From Pseudomonadota bacterium (lineage in GTDB: Bacteria; Pseudomonadota; Gammaproteobacteria; Burkholderiales; Burkholderiaceae_C): a stretch of 64,000 bases of DNA. Both the position numbers and the translations under genes were made by a program. Below are positions 15,743 to 24,155 of this stretch, piece by piece (the stretch's first letter is position 1; every line of letters starts with the position of its first letter). The stretch is taken from assembly GCA_023387335.1 (NCBI GenBank), contig JAEWIF010000013.1, forward strand, positions 30,196 to 94,195, read 5' to 3'. The notes below the pieces were generated by a model. That model searched no databases. It was not told where the DNA came from and saw only the letters and a program-made list of their open reading frames with translations.

Positions 15743-16675
15743 ATGAAGGGAATGGCCGCACGCGCGGGAAAGGGAGCAGTGCTGTTGCTGGCTGCATTGG
15801 TGCTGGCAGGCTGCGCCTCGCGCGGGCGCGCACCCGCGCCGGTGGAAGATCGAAGCAACGGCGCACGCGTGCCGTACACCGGCGTGGCGGTCGCCCCCGC
15901 CCCCGACGTGAAGCCGCTGCCGGGCGCCGAGAACGCGGGCAAGCCCGGCTACTACACGGTGCGTCCCGGCGACACGCTGATCCGCATCGGCCTGGACAGC
16001 GGCCAGAACTGGCGCGACCTCGCGCGCTGGAACGGCATGGACAACCCGAACGTGATCGAGGTCGGCCAGGTGCTGCGCGTGATCCCGCCGCCGGAAACCG
16101 TGGTGTCGCGTCCGGTGTCTTCGTCCACCGTGGCCACCGCGCCGGTAACGAGCCCGGCGGCTTCGGCGCCGGTCGCTCCGGCCTCCGCGCCCGTCGCCGC
16201 CGCGTCGGCGCCCACGCCCACCGCCAGCGCGCCGCGCAGCACGGTGACGGCCGCGGCCCCAGGCCCGGCGGCCGATCCGCTGCCTCCGGTGCCGGCCGGC
16301 GAGGAGGTCGCCTGGTCTTGGCCCGCTCCCGGCAACAACGCCGTGGTGGGCACGTTCGACGAGGTCCGCAACAAGGGCCTGGACATCGGCGGCAAGGCCG
16401 GCGATCCGGTGCACGCCGCGGCCGATGGCCGCGTGGTGTACGCGGGTGCGGGCCTGCGCGGCTACGGCAACCTGATCATCCTCAAGCACAACAACACCTA
16501 TCTCACCGCGTATGCGCACAACCAGACGCTGTTGGTCAAGGAAGACCAGTCGGTGCGCAAGGGTCAGAAGATTGCCGAGATGGGTTCGAGCGACACTGAT
16601 CGCGTGAAGCTGCATTTCGAAATCCGCCGCCAGGGCAAGCCGGTCGATCCCGCCCGCTTGTTGCCGCCGAGGTAG
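15743..16675 (+). CDS. nlpD: Lipoprotein NlpD, LysM-M23 amidase activator
   Basis: Outer-membrane lipoprotein of 310 residues that in relatives activates AmiC for daughter-cell separation. It has a signal peptide with lipobox LAGC (Cys24), a LysM domain at about 69-113 (YYTVRPGDTLIRIGL), an Ala/Ser/Pro/Thr linker, then a C-terminal M23 domain. The M23 metal ligands are degraded: the first His site reads NKGLDIGG and the HxH site reads KLHFEIR, as in non-catalytic NlpD. The ATG at 15743 with AAGGAA upstream is preferred over a TTG at 15725 that would overlap pcm. Confidence 0.94.
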   Translation: MKGMAARAGKGAVLLLAALVLAGCASRGRAPAPVEDRSNGARVPYTGVAVAPAPDVKPLPGAENAGKPGYYTVRPGDTLIRIGLDSGQNWRDLARWNGMDNPNVIEVGQVLRVIPPPETVVSRPVSSSTVATAPVTSPAASAPVAPASAPVAAASAPTPTASAPRSTVTAAAPGPAADPLPPVPAGEEVAWSWPAPGNNAVVGTFDEVRNKGLDIGGKAGDPVHAAADGRVVYAGAGLRGYGNLIILKHNNTYLTAYAHNQTLLVKEDQSVRKGQKIAEMGSSDTDRVKLHFEIRRQGKPVDPARLLPPR

Positions 16676-16678
16676 GCC

Positions 16679-17683
16679 ATGGCCAAGCGCAACGGAAAGG
16701 GCACCACACCTGATCCGGGCGCGATGGGACAAGGCGTGCCCCCCGAGCCTGCGGATGGGCAACAGGAACCGGAGCCTCCGGTCACCAACGGCCGCGAACT
16801 GCAGGCCGACGTGGCCGGCGAGTCCAGCGACACGCTGACGCTCTACCTGCGCGACGTGCGCCGCACGGAGCTCTTCACCGCCGAGCAGGAGTTCGAGACC
16901 GCCACGCGTGCGCGTGCCGGCGACTTCGAGGCCCGGCAATCCATGATCGAGCACAACCTGCGGCTGGTGGTCAGCATCGCCAAGGGGTATCTCGGCCGCG
17001 GGGTGCCGCTGTCCGACCTGATCGAGGAGGGCAACCTCGGCCTGATGCACGCCATCGACAAGTTCGAGCCCGAGCGCGGCTTCCGCTTCTCGACCTATGC
17101 GACCTGGTGGATCCGCCAGTCGGTCGAACGCGCGGTGATGAACCAGGGCCGGGTCATCCGCCTGCCCGTGCACGTGGTGCGCGAACTGCAGCAGGTGCTG
17201 CGGGCGCGCCGCACGCTGGAGAACGATCCCGCCTTCCAGGCCGCGCGCGCGGGCATCGGCGGCGACGGCGTGCGGGTGGAGGACGTGGCCGCGCTGCTCG
17301 GCCGCAACGTGCAGGAAGTGGCCGACCTGCTGGCCATGGCCGAGGCGCCGCGTTCGCTGGACGCCGCGCTCGACCGCTCGGAAGACGAGCACACGCTGGC
17401 CGATTCGCTGGCCGACGAACTCGCGGCCGACCCGACCGGCGTGGCCCAGAACCACGAGGTCGAGCGCCTGCTCACCACCTGGATCGACACGTTGTCGCAG
17501 CGCGAGAAGGAAGTGCTCGAGGGCCGCTTCGGCCTGAAGGACCGCGAGCCCGAAACGCTGGAGGTCCTGAGCGAGCGCCTGGGCCTCACGCGCGAGCGCG
17601 TGCGGCAGATCCAGAACGAGGCGCTGCTCAAGCTCAAGCGCCAGATGACGCGCAACGGCATCAACCGCGAAGCGCTCTTCTGA
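16679..17683 (+). CDS. rpoS: RNA polymerase sigma factor RpoS
   Basis: Stationary-phase/general stress sigma factor of 334 residues. After an acidic, Pro-rich N-terminal 50 residues come region 1.2 (DTLTLYLRDVRRTELFTAE), region 2 (NLRLVVSIAKGYLGRGVPL, then FSTYATWWIRQSVERAV), region 3 and region 4 with the -35-binding helix (LGLTRERVRQIQNEALLKLK). It begins three bases after nlpD, as in other Proteobacteria where the main rpoS promoter can lie inside nlpD; I could not pick out such a promoter here. Confidence 0.97.
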   Translation: MAKRNGKGTTPDPGAMGQGVPPEPADGQQEPEPPVTNGRELQADVAGESSDTLTLYLRDVRRTELFTAEQEFETATRARAGDFEARQSMIEHNLRLVVSIAKGYLGRGVPLSDLIEEGNLGLMHAIDKFEPERGFRFSTYATWWIRQSVERAVMNQGRVIRLPVHVVRELQQVLRARRTLENDPAFQAARAGIGGDGVRVEDVAALLGRNVQEVADLLAMAEAPRSLDAALDRSEDEHTLADSLADELAADPTGVAQNHEVERLLTTWIDTLSQREKEVLEGRFGLKDREPETLEVLSERLGLTRERVRQIQNEALLKLKRQMTRNGINREALF

Positions 17684-17710
17684 GCCGCCTCCTCGGATAA
17701 AGTGCGGCCG

Positions 17711-18496
17711 ATGAGTTGGCCTGTCCTAGTCTTCGATATTGAATCCATCCCCGACGTTGCCGGCCTGCGCCTGCTGCGCGACGCGCCCGCCGAGCACAGC
17801 GACCAGCAGGTCTACGAAGCCTGGGTCGAGGAGCGCAAGGTCAAGGGGCAGAGCGACTTCGCGCCGCTGCACCTGCAGCGCGTGCTGGTCATCAGCTGCG
17901 TGTTCCGCAACGCCGAGGGGCTGCGCGTGCACTCGTTCGTGGACCGCGACGACGCCAGCGAAGGCCGCGTGGTGCAGAACTTCTTCAACAGCATCGACAA
18001 GCACGTCCCCCAGCTGGTCAGCTGGAACGGCGGCGGTTTCGACCTGCCCGTGCTGCACTACCGCGGCCTGCGCCACGGCGTCGTCGCCGACAAGTACTGG
18101 GACCTGGGCGACGACGACCGCGAGTTCAAGTGGAACAACTACATCGGCCGCTACCACATGCGGCACCTGGACCTGATGGACCTGCTGGCGATGTACCAGC
18201 CGCGCGCCAGTGCGCCGATGGACGCCGTGGCCAAGCTGTGCGGCTTCCCGGGCAAGCTGGGGATGGACGGCTCGCAGGTGTTCCAGGCCTACCGCGAAGG
18301 CAAGCTGGAGGAGATCCGCCGCTACTGCGAGACGGACGTGATGAACACCTACCTGCTGTACTGCCGCTACCAGAAGATGCGCGGCGGCCTCACCGAGGCC
18401 GAATACGACCAGGAGATCGCACTGGTGAAGAACTCGCTGGCCGAACTGACCGGCGCCGAGCCGCACTGGCGCGAGTACCTGGACGCGTGGCGCTGA
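17711..18496 (+). CDS. PolB-type 3'-5' exonuclease domain protein
   Basis: Predicted DEDD-superfamily exonuclease of 261 residues. Motif I is VLVFDIESIPD (Asp, Glu), motif II VSWNGGGFDLPVL and motif III RYCETDVMNTYLLY with Tyr and Asp in YxxxD spacing. No polymerase domain is present, so it is a stand-alone exonuclease of the DNA_pol_B_exo2 type. The ATG at 17711 (MSWPVLVFDIE) is preferred over a GTG nine bases upstream. A GATAAA box ends 9 bases before the ATG and no Shine-Dalgarno is seen. Biological role unknown. Confidence 0.85.
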   Translation: MSWPVLVFDIESIPDVAGLRLLRDAPAEHSDQQVYEAWVEERKVKGQSDFAPLHLQRVLVISCVFRNAEGLRVHSFVDRDDASEGRVVQNFFNSIDKHVPQLVSWNGGGFDLPVLHYRGLRHGVVADKYWDLGDDDREFKWNNYIGRYHMRHLDLMDLLAMYQPRASAPMDAVAKLCGFPGKLGMDGSQVFQAYREGKLEEIRRYCETDVMNTYLLYCRYQKMRGGLTEAEYDQEIALVKNSLAELTGAEPHWREYLDAWR

Positions 18497-18503
18497 CGCG
18501 CGA

Positions 18504-18920
18504 TCAGGCGGAAGGCTGCAGGATCTCGTCGTAGCCGCGGCCGCGGAATTCCAGCAGGTCGATGCCGTGGCCGAAGGGATCGGCCAGGTTGGCCATTCGG
18601 CCCCAGCGGCGTTCCTGCACCGGTCGCTCCAGCGTGGCACCCAGCTTCAGCAGGCGCTGCAAGGCCGATTCGACGTCGTCCACCGCGAAGTCCAGGTGCA
18701 CCGGGGTCCAGTGACGCGCGTAGTCGCGCCGCTGCGCGTGCGATTCGCCCAGGGGTGCCGTGTCCGCCGGATTCGTCAGCAGGTCCACCGCGCTGCCCGC
18801 GCCCAGCAGTTCGGCCCAGTCGTCGCCCAGCCGCCGCCCCAGCCGCAGGCCCAGCCCGTCCGTGTAGAAGGCGATCGCGCGCTCGAGGTCGGGCACGTCG
18901 ATGCAGATGCGGATGTCCAT
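18504..18920 (-). CDS. VOC-family (glyoxalase/bleomycin resistance-like) protein
   Basis: Small protein of 138 residues with the two beta-alpha-beta-beta-beta modules of the vicinal oxygen chelate fold: MDIRICIDVPDLERAIAFY, then VHLDFAVDDVESALQRL and MANLADPFGHGIDLLEF. A metal-ligand His in VHLDFAV and an acidic residue near the end (LLEF) are visible. GGAAAGGA stands 6-7 bases before the ATG at 18920, which fixes the start although the frame stays open far upstream. Substrate unknown. It is divergent from rlmD. Confidence 0.85.
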   Translation of the reverse strand: MDIRICIDVPDLERAIAFYTDGLGLRLGRRLGDDWAELLGAGSAVDLLTNPADTAPLGESHAQRRDYARHWTPVHLDFAVDDVESALQRLLKLGATLERPVQERRWGRMANLADPFGHGIDLLEFRGRGYDEILQPSA

Positions 18921-18971
18921 GGCGGCGTCCTTTCCGTCGGGCAGGGCAGTATCGCCTGAGACAATCGGGGG

Positions 18972-20369
18972 ATGACAGGAGAGAACGAGAGCGCGGCGCC
19001 GCAACTGCCCGAGGGCTGGCTGGCGGTGGATGCGCTGGATATCGAGGCGCAGGGCGTGGCCCGGCGCGCCGACGGCAAGGTGGTCTTCATCGACGGCGCG
19101 CTGCCGACCGAGCTGGTCAGCGCGCAGGTGACGCGCCGCAAGAACAACTGGGAGCAGGCGAAGCTCACCGAGATCCACCGCGAGTCGTCGCAACGCGTGC
19201 GGCCGCGCTGCCCGCATTTCGGGCTGCACGAGGGTGCCTGCGGCGGCTGCAAGATGCAGCACCTGCACCCCACGGCCCAGGTGGCGGTCAAGCAGCGCGT
19301 GCTGGAGGACAACCTCTGGCACCTGGCCAAGGTGAAACCCGAGCGCGTGATGCGGCCGATCGAAGGGCCTTCGTGGAACTACCGCTGGCGCGCCCGCTTC
19401 TCGGTGCGGCACGTGCGCAAGAAGGGCACGGTGCTGGTCGGCTTCCACGAGCGCAAGAGCCGCTACGTGGCCGACATCCGCGAATGCCATGTCGTGCCGC
19501 AGCACGTCAGCGACCTGCTGTTGCCGCTGCGCGAGCTGATCGGCTCGATGGAAGCGATCGAGACCTGTCCGCAGATCGAGCTGGCCTGCGGCGACGAGGT
19601 CACGGCGCTGGTGCTGCGCCACCTGGAGCCGCTGAGCGCGGGCGACATCGGCAAGCTGCGCGCGTTCGCGAAGGCGCACCCCGGCGTGCAATGGTGGCTG
19701 CAGCCCAAGGGTCCGGACACCGTGAAGCTGCTGGACGAGGGCGGCCCCGAGCTGGCCTACGCGCTGCCGGAATTCGGCATCGCGATGCCGTTCCGGCCGA
19801 CCGACTTCACCCAGGTCAACCCGCACATCAACCGCGTGCTGGTGGGCACCGCGCTGCAACTGCTGGACGTGCAGCCGCAGGACCGCGTCATCGACTGGTT
19901 CTGCGGCCTCGGCAACTTCACGCTGCCGCTGGCCACTCGGGCGCGCGAGGTGCTGGGCATCGAAGGCAGCGAGACGCTGGTGGCGCGCTCGCGCGAGAAC
20001 CTGGCGCGCAACGCGGCGCAGCGGGCGCTGGCGCCCACGACCTTCGCGTCGCGCAACCTGTTCGAGATGACGCCGCAGCAGCTGGCGCAAGACGGCGTGG
20101 CCGATCGCTGGCTGGTGGATCCGCCGCGCGAGGGCGCGTTCGCGCTGGCCAAGGCGCTGGCGGACCTGCACCAGCAGCCCGAACTCGCGGCAGGCTGGAG
20201 CGCGCCGCGGCGCATCGTGTACGTGAGCTGCAACCCGGCCACGCTGGCGCGCGACGCCGGCCTGCTGGTGCACCAGGCGGGTTACCGATGCACGGCGGCG
20301 GGCGTGGTGAACATGTTCCCGCACACGGCGCACGTGGAGAGCATCGCGGTGTTTGATCGCGACGACTGA
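18972..20369 (+). CDS. rlmD: 23S rRNA (uracil-1939-C5)-methyltransferase
   Basis: Iron-sulfur, SAM-dependent rRNA methyltransferase of 465 residues. It has an N-terminal TRAM domain, a [4Fe-4S] site formed by CPHFGLHEGACGGC plus the Cys of RECHVVP, a Rossmann methyltransferase domain with VIDWFCGLGNFTLPLA, and the catalytic cysteine in VYVSCNPATLARD. It starts with ATG six bases after a GACAAT box and is followed by a bidirectional terminator shared with the convergent BI-1 gene. Confidence 0.94.
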   Translation: MTGENESAAPQLPEGWLAVDALDIEAQGVARRADGKVVFIDGALPTELVSAQVTRRKNNWEQAKLTEIHRESSQRVRPRCPHFGLHEGACGGCKMQHLHPTAQVAVKQRVLEDNLWHLAKVKPERVMRPIEGPSWNYRWRARFSVRHVRKKGTVLVGFHERKSRYVADIRECHVVPQHVSDLLLPLRELIGSMEAIETCPQIELACGDEVTALVLRHLEPLSAGDIGKLRAFAKAHPGVQWWLQPKGPDTVKLLDEGGPELAYALPEFGIAMPFRPTDFTQVNPHINRVLVGTALQLLDVQPQDRVIDWFCGLGNFTLPLATRAREVLGIEGSETLVARSRENLARNAAQRALAPTTFASRNLFEMTPQQLAQDGVADRWLVDPPREGAFALAKALADLHQQPELAAGWSAPRRIVYVSCNPATLARDAGLLVHQAGYRCTAAGVVNMFPHTAHVESIAVFDRDD

Positions 20370-20391
20370 GCGAACGGGGCCGGCCAAAAGA

Positions 20392-20415
20392 AAAGGGCGC
20401 CGTGAGGCGCCCTTT
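20392..20415. terminator. Bidirectional terminator between rlmD and BI-1 gene
   Basis: AAAGGGCGCC and GGCGCCCTTT form a perfect ten-pair stem around GTGA, with A-rich sequence on the left and T-rich on the right. It sits between two convergent genes and should act in both directions. Confidence 0.88.
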
Positions 20416-20433
20416 GTCTTTGCTGCGAGCCGA

Positions 20434-21129
20434 TCAGTCCGAGTTGCCGCCCAGGCCGAAGATGGCCAGCAGGCTCTGGAAGATGTTGTACAGGCTCAGG
20501 TACACGCCCAGCGTGGCGGTGATGTAGTTGGTCTCCTCGCCGTCACGCACTCGCTTCAGGTCGTACAGGATGAAGAACGAGAAGATGCCGATCACCAGCA
20601 CCGACAGCGTGATCATCAGCGCGCTGCTTTGCAGGAACACGTTGGCGATGCCCGCCACCAGCACCAGGATGGCGCCGATGAACATGAATTTCGCCATGCC
20701 CGACAGGTCGCGCTTGACGATGGTGGACATCGTCGCCATGCCCAGGAAGATGGCGCCCGTGCCGGCGAAGGCCGTCATGATCAGGCCGGCGCCGTTGGAG
20801 AAGCCCAGCACGATGCCCACCAGGCGGGAGAGCATCAGTCCCATGAAGAAGGTGAACGCCAGCAGGATCGGCACGCCGGCCGCGGAGTTCTTGAACTTCT
20901 CGATGGCGAACATGAAGCCGAAGGCGCCGACGAGGAACACGACCAGGCCCACGCCCGGCGACATCGCGCGGGTGATGCCCGTGGCGACGCCCAGCCAGGC
21001 GCCCAGCACCGTCGGGATCATCGACAGCGCGAGCAGCCAGTAGGTGTTGCGCAGGACGCGGTCGCGCTCCTGCACCGACGGCAGCGCATGGGCGCCGTAG
21101 CCGTAGGGGGTGGTGACTTGTTCGTTCAT
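20434..21129 (-). CDS. Bax inhibitor-1/YccA family membrane protein
   Basis: Inner-membrane protein of 231 residues with seven predicted helices. In E. coli the relatives YccA and YbhL modulate FtsH proteolysis or act as proton-sensitive channels. BI-1 hallmarks are the RNTYWLLALSMIPTVLGAWL start of helix 1 and the terminal Asp-containing helix before NIFQSLLAIFGL. The ATG at 21129 (MNEQVTTPYGYG) is preceded by GGAGCC at good spacing; an upstream in-frame extension is ignored. It diverges from the GlcG gene over 132 bases. Confidence 0.9.
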   Translation of the reverse strand: MNEQVTTPYGYGAHALPSVQERDRVLRNTYWLLALSMIPTVLGAWLGVATGITRAMSPGVGLVVFLVGAFGFMFAIEKFKNSAAGVPILLAFTFFMGLMLSRLVGIVLGFSNGAGLIMTAFAGTGAIFLGMATMSTIVKRDLSGMAKFMFIGAILVLVAGIANVFLQSSALMITLSVLVIGIFSFFILYDLKRVRDGEETNYITATLGVYLSLYNIFQSLLAIFGLGGNSD

Positions 21130-21261
21130 ACCAAGGCTCCTTTGCTCCGAACGGTCGTTAGACGGGCGGATTCTAGGCGGGTTCCCCAACCATTCTTCTT
21201 AAAAGGCCCCACGGACGGGCGCCGTTATGCTCGGGTTCTTCTTTTCCCTGCAGCAACAAGC

Positions 21262-21669
21262 ATGAAGACCAAGCATTTCCTTGAACTGGCCGACATCAAG
21301 AAGGTCGCCGCCGCCGCCGAAGCCGAAGCCGTGAAGAACCAGTGGGCCGTGTCCATCGCCATCGTCGACGACGGCGGCCACCTGCTCTGGCTGCAGCGCC
21401 TGGACGGCGCCGCGCCGATCTCCGCCCACATCGCGCCTGCCAAGGCCCGCACGGCCGCGCTGGGCCGCCGCGAGAGCCGCCTGTACGAGGAGATGATCAA
21501 CGGCGGCCGCGTGTCCTTCCTGAGCGCGCCGCAGCTCGAGGGCCTGTTGGAAGGCGGCGTGCCGATCATGAAGGACGGCCAGTGCCTGGGAGCCGTCGGC
21601 GTCAGCGGCGTGAAGTCGACCGAGGATGCGCAGATCGCCCGCGCGGGCATCGCCGCGATCGGGCTCTGA
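21262..21669 (+). CDS. GlcG/HbpS-like heme-binding family protein
   Basis: Small protein of 135 residues of the GlcG/HbpS (DUF336) family: KHFLELADIKKVAAAAEAEA, AIVDDGGHLLWLQRLDGA, KARTAALGRRES, GGVPIMKDGQCLGAVGVSG. Some members bind heme, others accompany glycolate or diol metabolism. It converges on hemP with only six bases between the stop codons, so the link to the iron cluster could be positional only. No signal peptide is visible. Confidence 0.85.
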   Translation: MKTKHFLELADIKKVAAAAEAEAVKNQWAVSIAIVDDGGHLLWLQRLDGAAPISAHIAPAKARTAALGRRESRLYEEMINGGRVSFLSAPQLEGLLEGGVPIMKDGQCLGAVGVSGVKSTEDAQIARAGIAAIGL

Positions 21670-21675
21670 ACGCCC

Positions 21676-21879
21676 TTACTTCGTGAGGATGAGCTTTCCG
21701 GTGCGGGTGGCCTGCAGCCGGTAGAGCTCTCCGTTGTGGTGGATCTCCACCGCGCGATGTCCCTGGAAGAGGGCGCTGCTCTCCAGCAGGGGCGGACGGG
21801 CCGGCGGCTGCGACGGCGCGCCGCCCGTGTCCGGGCGGGACGGCTCGCGGGAGTGCGGGTCCCCGCCTCGGTCGCTCAT
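21676..21879 (-). CDS. hemP: Hemin uptake protein HemP
   Basis: Protein of 67 residues with the HemP/HmuP C-terminal signature HHNGELYRLQATRTGKLILTK. Members assist or regulate heme/siderophore receptor expression in Burkholderiales. Its ATG overlaps the exbD stop (ATGA), making it the last gene of the bfd-tonB-exbB-exbD-hemP operon. The first 40 residues are Pro/Gly-rich and poorly conserved. Confidence 0.85.
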   Translation of the reverse strand: MSDRGGDPHSREPSRPDTGGAPSQPPARPPLLESSALFQGHRAVEIHHNGELYRLQATRTGKLILTK

Positions 21880-22292
21880 GGCGTCGCCTTGGGTTCGGTG
21901 ATGAAGCCGATCTTGCGCAGGCCCGCCTGCTGCGCCGCGGCCATCGCCTGGGCCACGCGCTCGTAGCGGACTTCCTTGTCGCCGCGCAGGTGCAGCTCGG
22001 GCTGCGGATCGCGCGCGGCTTCGGCGCGCAAGAGCCGGGGCAGGTCGGCGTCGCTGACCTGGGCCTCGTTCCACCAGTAGTTGCCGGAGGCGTCCACCGA
22101 GAGGCGGATGGTCTGCGGCTTGGTGTCCTGGGGCTGGTTGGTGGCACGCGGCAGGTCGACGTTCACCGAGTGCTTCATCACCGGCACGGTGATGATGAAG
22201 ATGATCAGCAGGACCAGCATGACGTCCACCAGGGGCGTCATGTTGATCTCGTTCATGACCTCGTCGGTCTCGTCCTGGGTGCCGAACGCCAC
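21876..22292 (-). CDS. exbD: Biopolymer transport protein ExbD
   Basis: Component of the ExbB-ExbD proton motor that energises TonB. The 138-residue protein has a single N-terminal transmembrane helix with proton-carrying Asp23 in MTPLVDVMLVLLIIFIIT, followed by a periplasmic domain. It starts with GTG one base after the exbB stop, and its stop overlaps hemP, so the genes are translationally linked. Confidence 0.93.
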   Translation of the reverse strand: MAFGTQDETDEVMNEINMTPLVDVMLVLLIIFIITVPVMKHSVNVDLPRATNQPQDTKPQTIRLSVDASGNYWWNEAQVSDADLPRLLRAEAARDPQPELHLRGDKEVRYERVAQAMAAAQQAGLRKIGFITEPKATP

Positions 22293-22293
22293 G

Positions 22294-23010
22294 TCAGACT
22301 CCCTTCTTCATCGGCACGACGCGCGTGGCCGCGCTGCCGGCCGACACGCGCGCGCCGGTCACGAGATGGGCGTGCAGGTCGTGGGCGAAGCGGTTGAGCT
22401 TGAACAGCACCGACTTGTTGCCGCGAACGAGGGCGTTGTAGCCCAGCACCGCGGGGATGGCGACCGCCAGGCCCAGCGCCGTCATGATCAGCGCCTCGCC
22501 GATCGGGCCGGCCACCTTGTCGATGGTGGCCTGGCCGGCGGCGCTGATGGCGATCAGCGCGTGGTAGATGCCCCAGACGGTGCCGAACAGGCCGACGAAG
22601 GGGGCCGTCGAGCCCACCGAGGCCAGCACCGCCAGGCCCGACTGCAGGCGCGCGGTGGATTCGTCGATCGAGTTGCGCAGGCTGCGGGTGAGCCATTCGC
22701 TCGCGTCCAGCGAGTCGTGCAGCTGCGTCTGTGCGTTGTGGTGCGCGGCGGCCTCGCGGCCTTCCAGCGCCAGCGTGCGGAACGGGTTGGCGGGATCGGT
22801 GCCCAGCTTGTTCAGGCCGTCGGCGAAGTCGGCCGCGTGCCAGAAGCTCTCGATGCGGCGCGCCTGCGAGGCGTAGCGGCGCAGGTCGATGGCCTTGATG
22901 ATGATCACCATCCACGAGGACAGCGACATCCCGAGCAGCAGCAGGAACACGCCCTTGGTGACGATGTCGCCCTGCTGCCAGAGCTGCATGAGGCCGAACT
23001 GGGTATCCAT
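22294..23010 (-). CDS. exbB: MotA/TolQ/ExbB proton channel protein ExbB
   Basis: Inner-membrane proton channel subunit of 238 residues with three transmembrane helices: about 18-38, about 130-155 (the conserved VGSTAPFVGLFGTVWGIYHAL) and about 170-190 (IGEALIMTALGLAVAIPAVLGYN). Context between tonB and exbD assigns it to TonB-dependent iron uptake rather than Tol-Pal. Confidence 0.94.
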   Translation of the reverse strand: MDTQFGLMQLWQQGDIVTKGVFLLLLGMSLSSWMVIIIKAIDLRRYASQARRIESFWHAADFADGLNKLGTDPANPFRTLALEGREAAAHHNAQTQLHDSLDASEWLTRSLRNSIDESTARLQSGLAVLASVGSTAPFVGLFGTVWGIYHALIAISAAGQATIDKVAGPIGEALIMTALGLAVAIPAVLGYNALVRGNKSVLFKLNRFAHDLHAHLVTGARVSAGSAATRVVPMKKGV

Positions 23011-23019
23011 CTTCTGTTC

Positions 23020-23739
23020 TTACTCCAAAACGAAATTGATCGGGGCGTCGTACCACATGTCTTGCGCTACGCCGCCAACCTTGCCAGGGACATAGCGGCA
23101 CTTCATCGCGTACTCCAGAGCTGCGCGGTCCAGGCGATCGAACCCGCTGGTCTGCTTGAGCTTCACCTGCTTGGGATTCCCATCGGCGCCAATCAGTACT
23201 GAAACAAGCACCTTGCCTTGTTCTTGCAGCCGCCTGCTCATGGCTGGGTAGGTCAGGGCTGGATTCCGCAGGTAGTCGGCAGCGCTGGACGGCAGCTCGA
23301 CCTTCGGGGGGGCAGGTGGCGCAGGAGGCGCGGGCGGCGCCTCGGCCACGGGCGCGGCGATCGGCGGCGCGGGCGGCTGGGGCGTGGTCACGCCGACGGG
23401 GGCCGTGTCGGGAATCGGGGCCGGCGAGGGCACGGCGACCGGTTTCGGCGGCGCGGGCGGCTGGACCTTGCGCACGGGCGCCGGCTTGGGCGGCGGGGCG
23501 GGCGCGGGCGGTTCGGGCTTGGGGGCCGGCGGCTCGATCTTCGGAGCGGGCGGGGGCGGCTCGACGATCTGCGCCAGGATCTCGACCGGCACGATGACTT
23601 CGGCCGCGCGGCGGATCAGGCCCGACTGCAGGGCCCACAACGCGGCGACGTGGAACAGGACCACGCCGGCGGCGATCGCGGTGTTGCGACTCGTACGGAA
23701 CTCAGGCACGGAAGAGGCGGTGGCGGCGGTGGCGCCCAT
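23020..23739 (-). CDS. tonB: Energy transducer TonB
   Basis: Spans the periplasm and couples the ExbBD motor to outer-membrane receptors. The 239-residue protein has an N-terminal membrane anchor (about residues 21-41), a Pro/Ala/Lys-rich periplasmic spacer at about 58-155 and the C-terminal domain (YPAMSRRLQEQGKVLVSVLI and KQTSGFDRLDRAALEY). First of the tonB-exbB-exbD core; the likely promoter lies upstream of bfd with a Fur-type operator. Confidence 0.94.
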   Translation of the reverse strand: MGATAATASSVPEFRTSRNTAIAAGVVLFHVAALWALQSGLIRRAAEVIVPVEILAQIVEPPPPAPKIEPPAPKPEPPAPAPPPKPAPVRKVQPPAPPKPVAVPSPAPIPDTAPVGVTTPQPPAPPIAAPVAEAPPAPPAPPAPPKVELPSSAADYLRNPALTYPAMSRRLQEQGKVLVSVLIGADGNPKQVKLKQTSGFDRLDRAALEYAMKCRYVPGKVGGVAQDMWYDAPINFVLE

Positions 23740-23742
23740 AGT

Positions 23743-23838
23743 TTAGGAACCCCGTCGCGGCGGCCGGCCGCGCAGGGCCCAGCAGGCGGCGCCGACGACC
23801 AGGATCAGGCTCGCGCCCAGGGTGACGACGAATTCCAT
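23743..23838 (-). CDS. Possible 31-residue single-pass membrane protein
   Basis: Short frame from ATG 23838 encoding MEFVVTLGASLILVVGAACW then a basic tail (ALRGRPPRRGS). That is one hydrophobic helix of about 20 residues with a positive C-terminus, overlapping the end of bfd by 34 bases and ending 3 bases before tonB. Size, topology and tight operon packing suggest a small accessory membrane protein, but no homologue comes to mind and GC-rich DNA makes chance frames common. Confidence 0.35.
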   Translation of the reverse strand: MEFVVTLGASLILVVGAACWALRGRPPRRGS

Positions 23839-24050
23839 GCCGGGCTCTCCGTGATGCGTTCGGCGAGCTGGATGGCGGCGACCGGGGCGGTGGCGCTGCA
23901 CTGGGCGACCACGTCGCGGGCGCAGCTCTCGCACTGCCCGCACTGGGTCGCCACGCCCAGCTCCAGCTGGATGTCGCTGAAGTCCATGCCGGCACGCACG
24001 TGGCGGGCGATGTCCCGGTCGGAGACGCGATGGCAGACGCAGACGATCAT
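23805..24050 (-). CDS. bfd: Bacterioferritin-associated ferredoxin
   Basis: [2Fe-2S] protein of 81 residues that donates electrons to heme of bacterioferritin to release stored iron. Four cysteines lie in the BFD-fold pattern: CVC near the N-terminus and CGQCESC at about residues 37-43, after SDRDIARHVRAG. It is first gene of the Fur-controlled operon; bfr is in the same cluster 3.3 kb away. The last 25 residues are unusual, suggesting frame run-on beyond the conserved domain. Confidence 0.9.
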   Translation of the reverse strand: MIVCVCHRVSDRDIARHVRAGMDFSDIQLELGVATQCGQCESCARDVVAQCSATAPVAAIQLAERITESPAWNSSSPWARA

Positions 24051-24097
24051 GGCGGAGAGGGTTTGGCTGGCGGTTGAGGAATCGGTGACTGGCCGCC

Positions 24098-24127
24098 AGT
24101 ATAAATGCGAATCGATCGCATTTGCAA
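24098..24127 (-). promoter_or_regulatory. Promoter and Fur-type operator of the bfd-tonB operon
   Basis: On the minus strand TTGCAA (24122-24127) and TATACT (24098-24103) are 18 bases apart. Between and over them lies the inverted repeat AAATGCGA-N5-TCGCATTT (24103-24123). The 19-base core nearly equals that before the siderophore receptor at 27258-27276. Iron-bound Fur would block RNA polymerase here. Confidence 0.75.
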
Positions 24128-24155
24128 TATCAATGATGCCGGCCGGGGCAACCGA

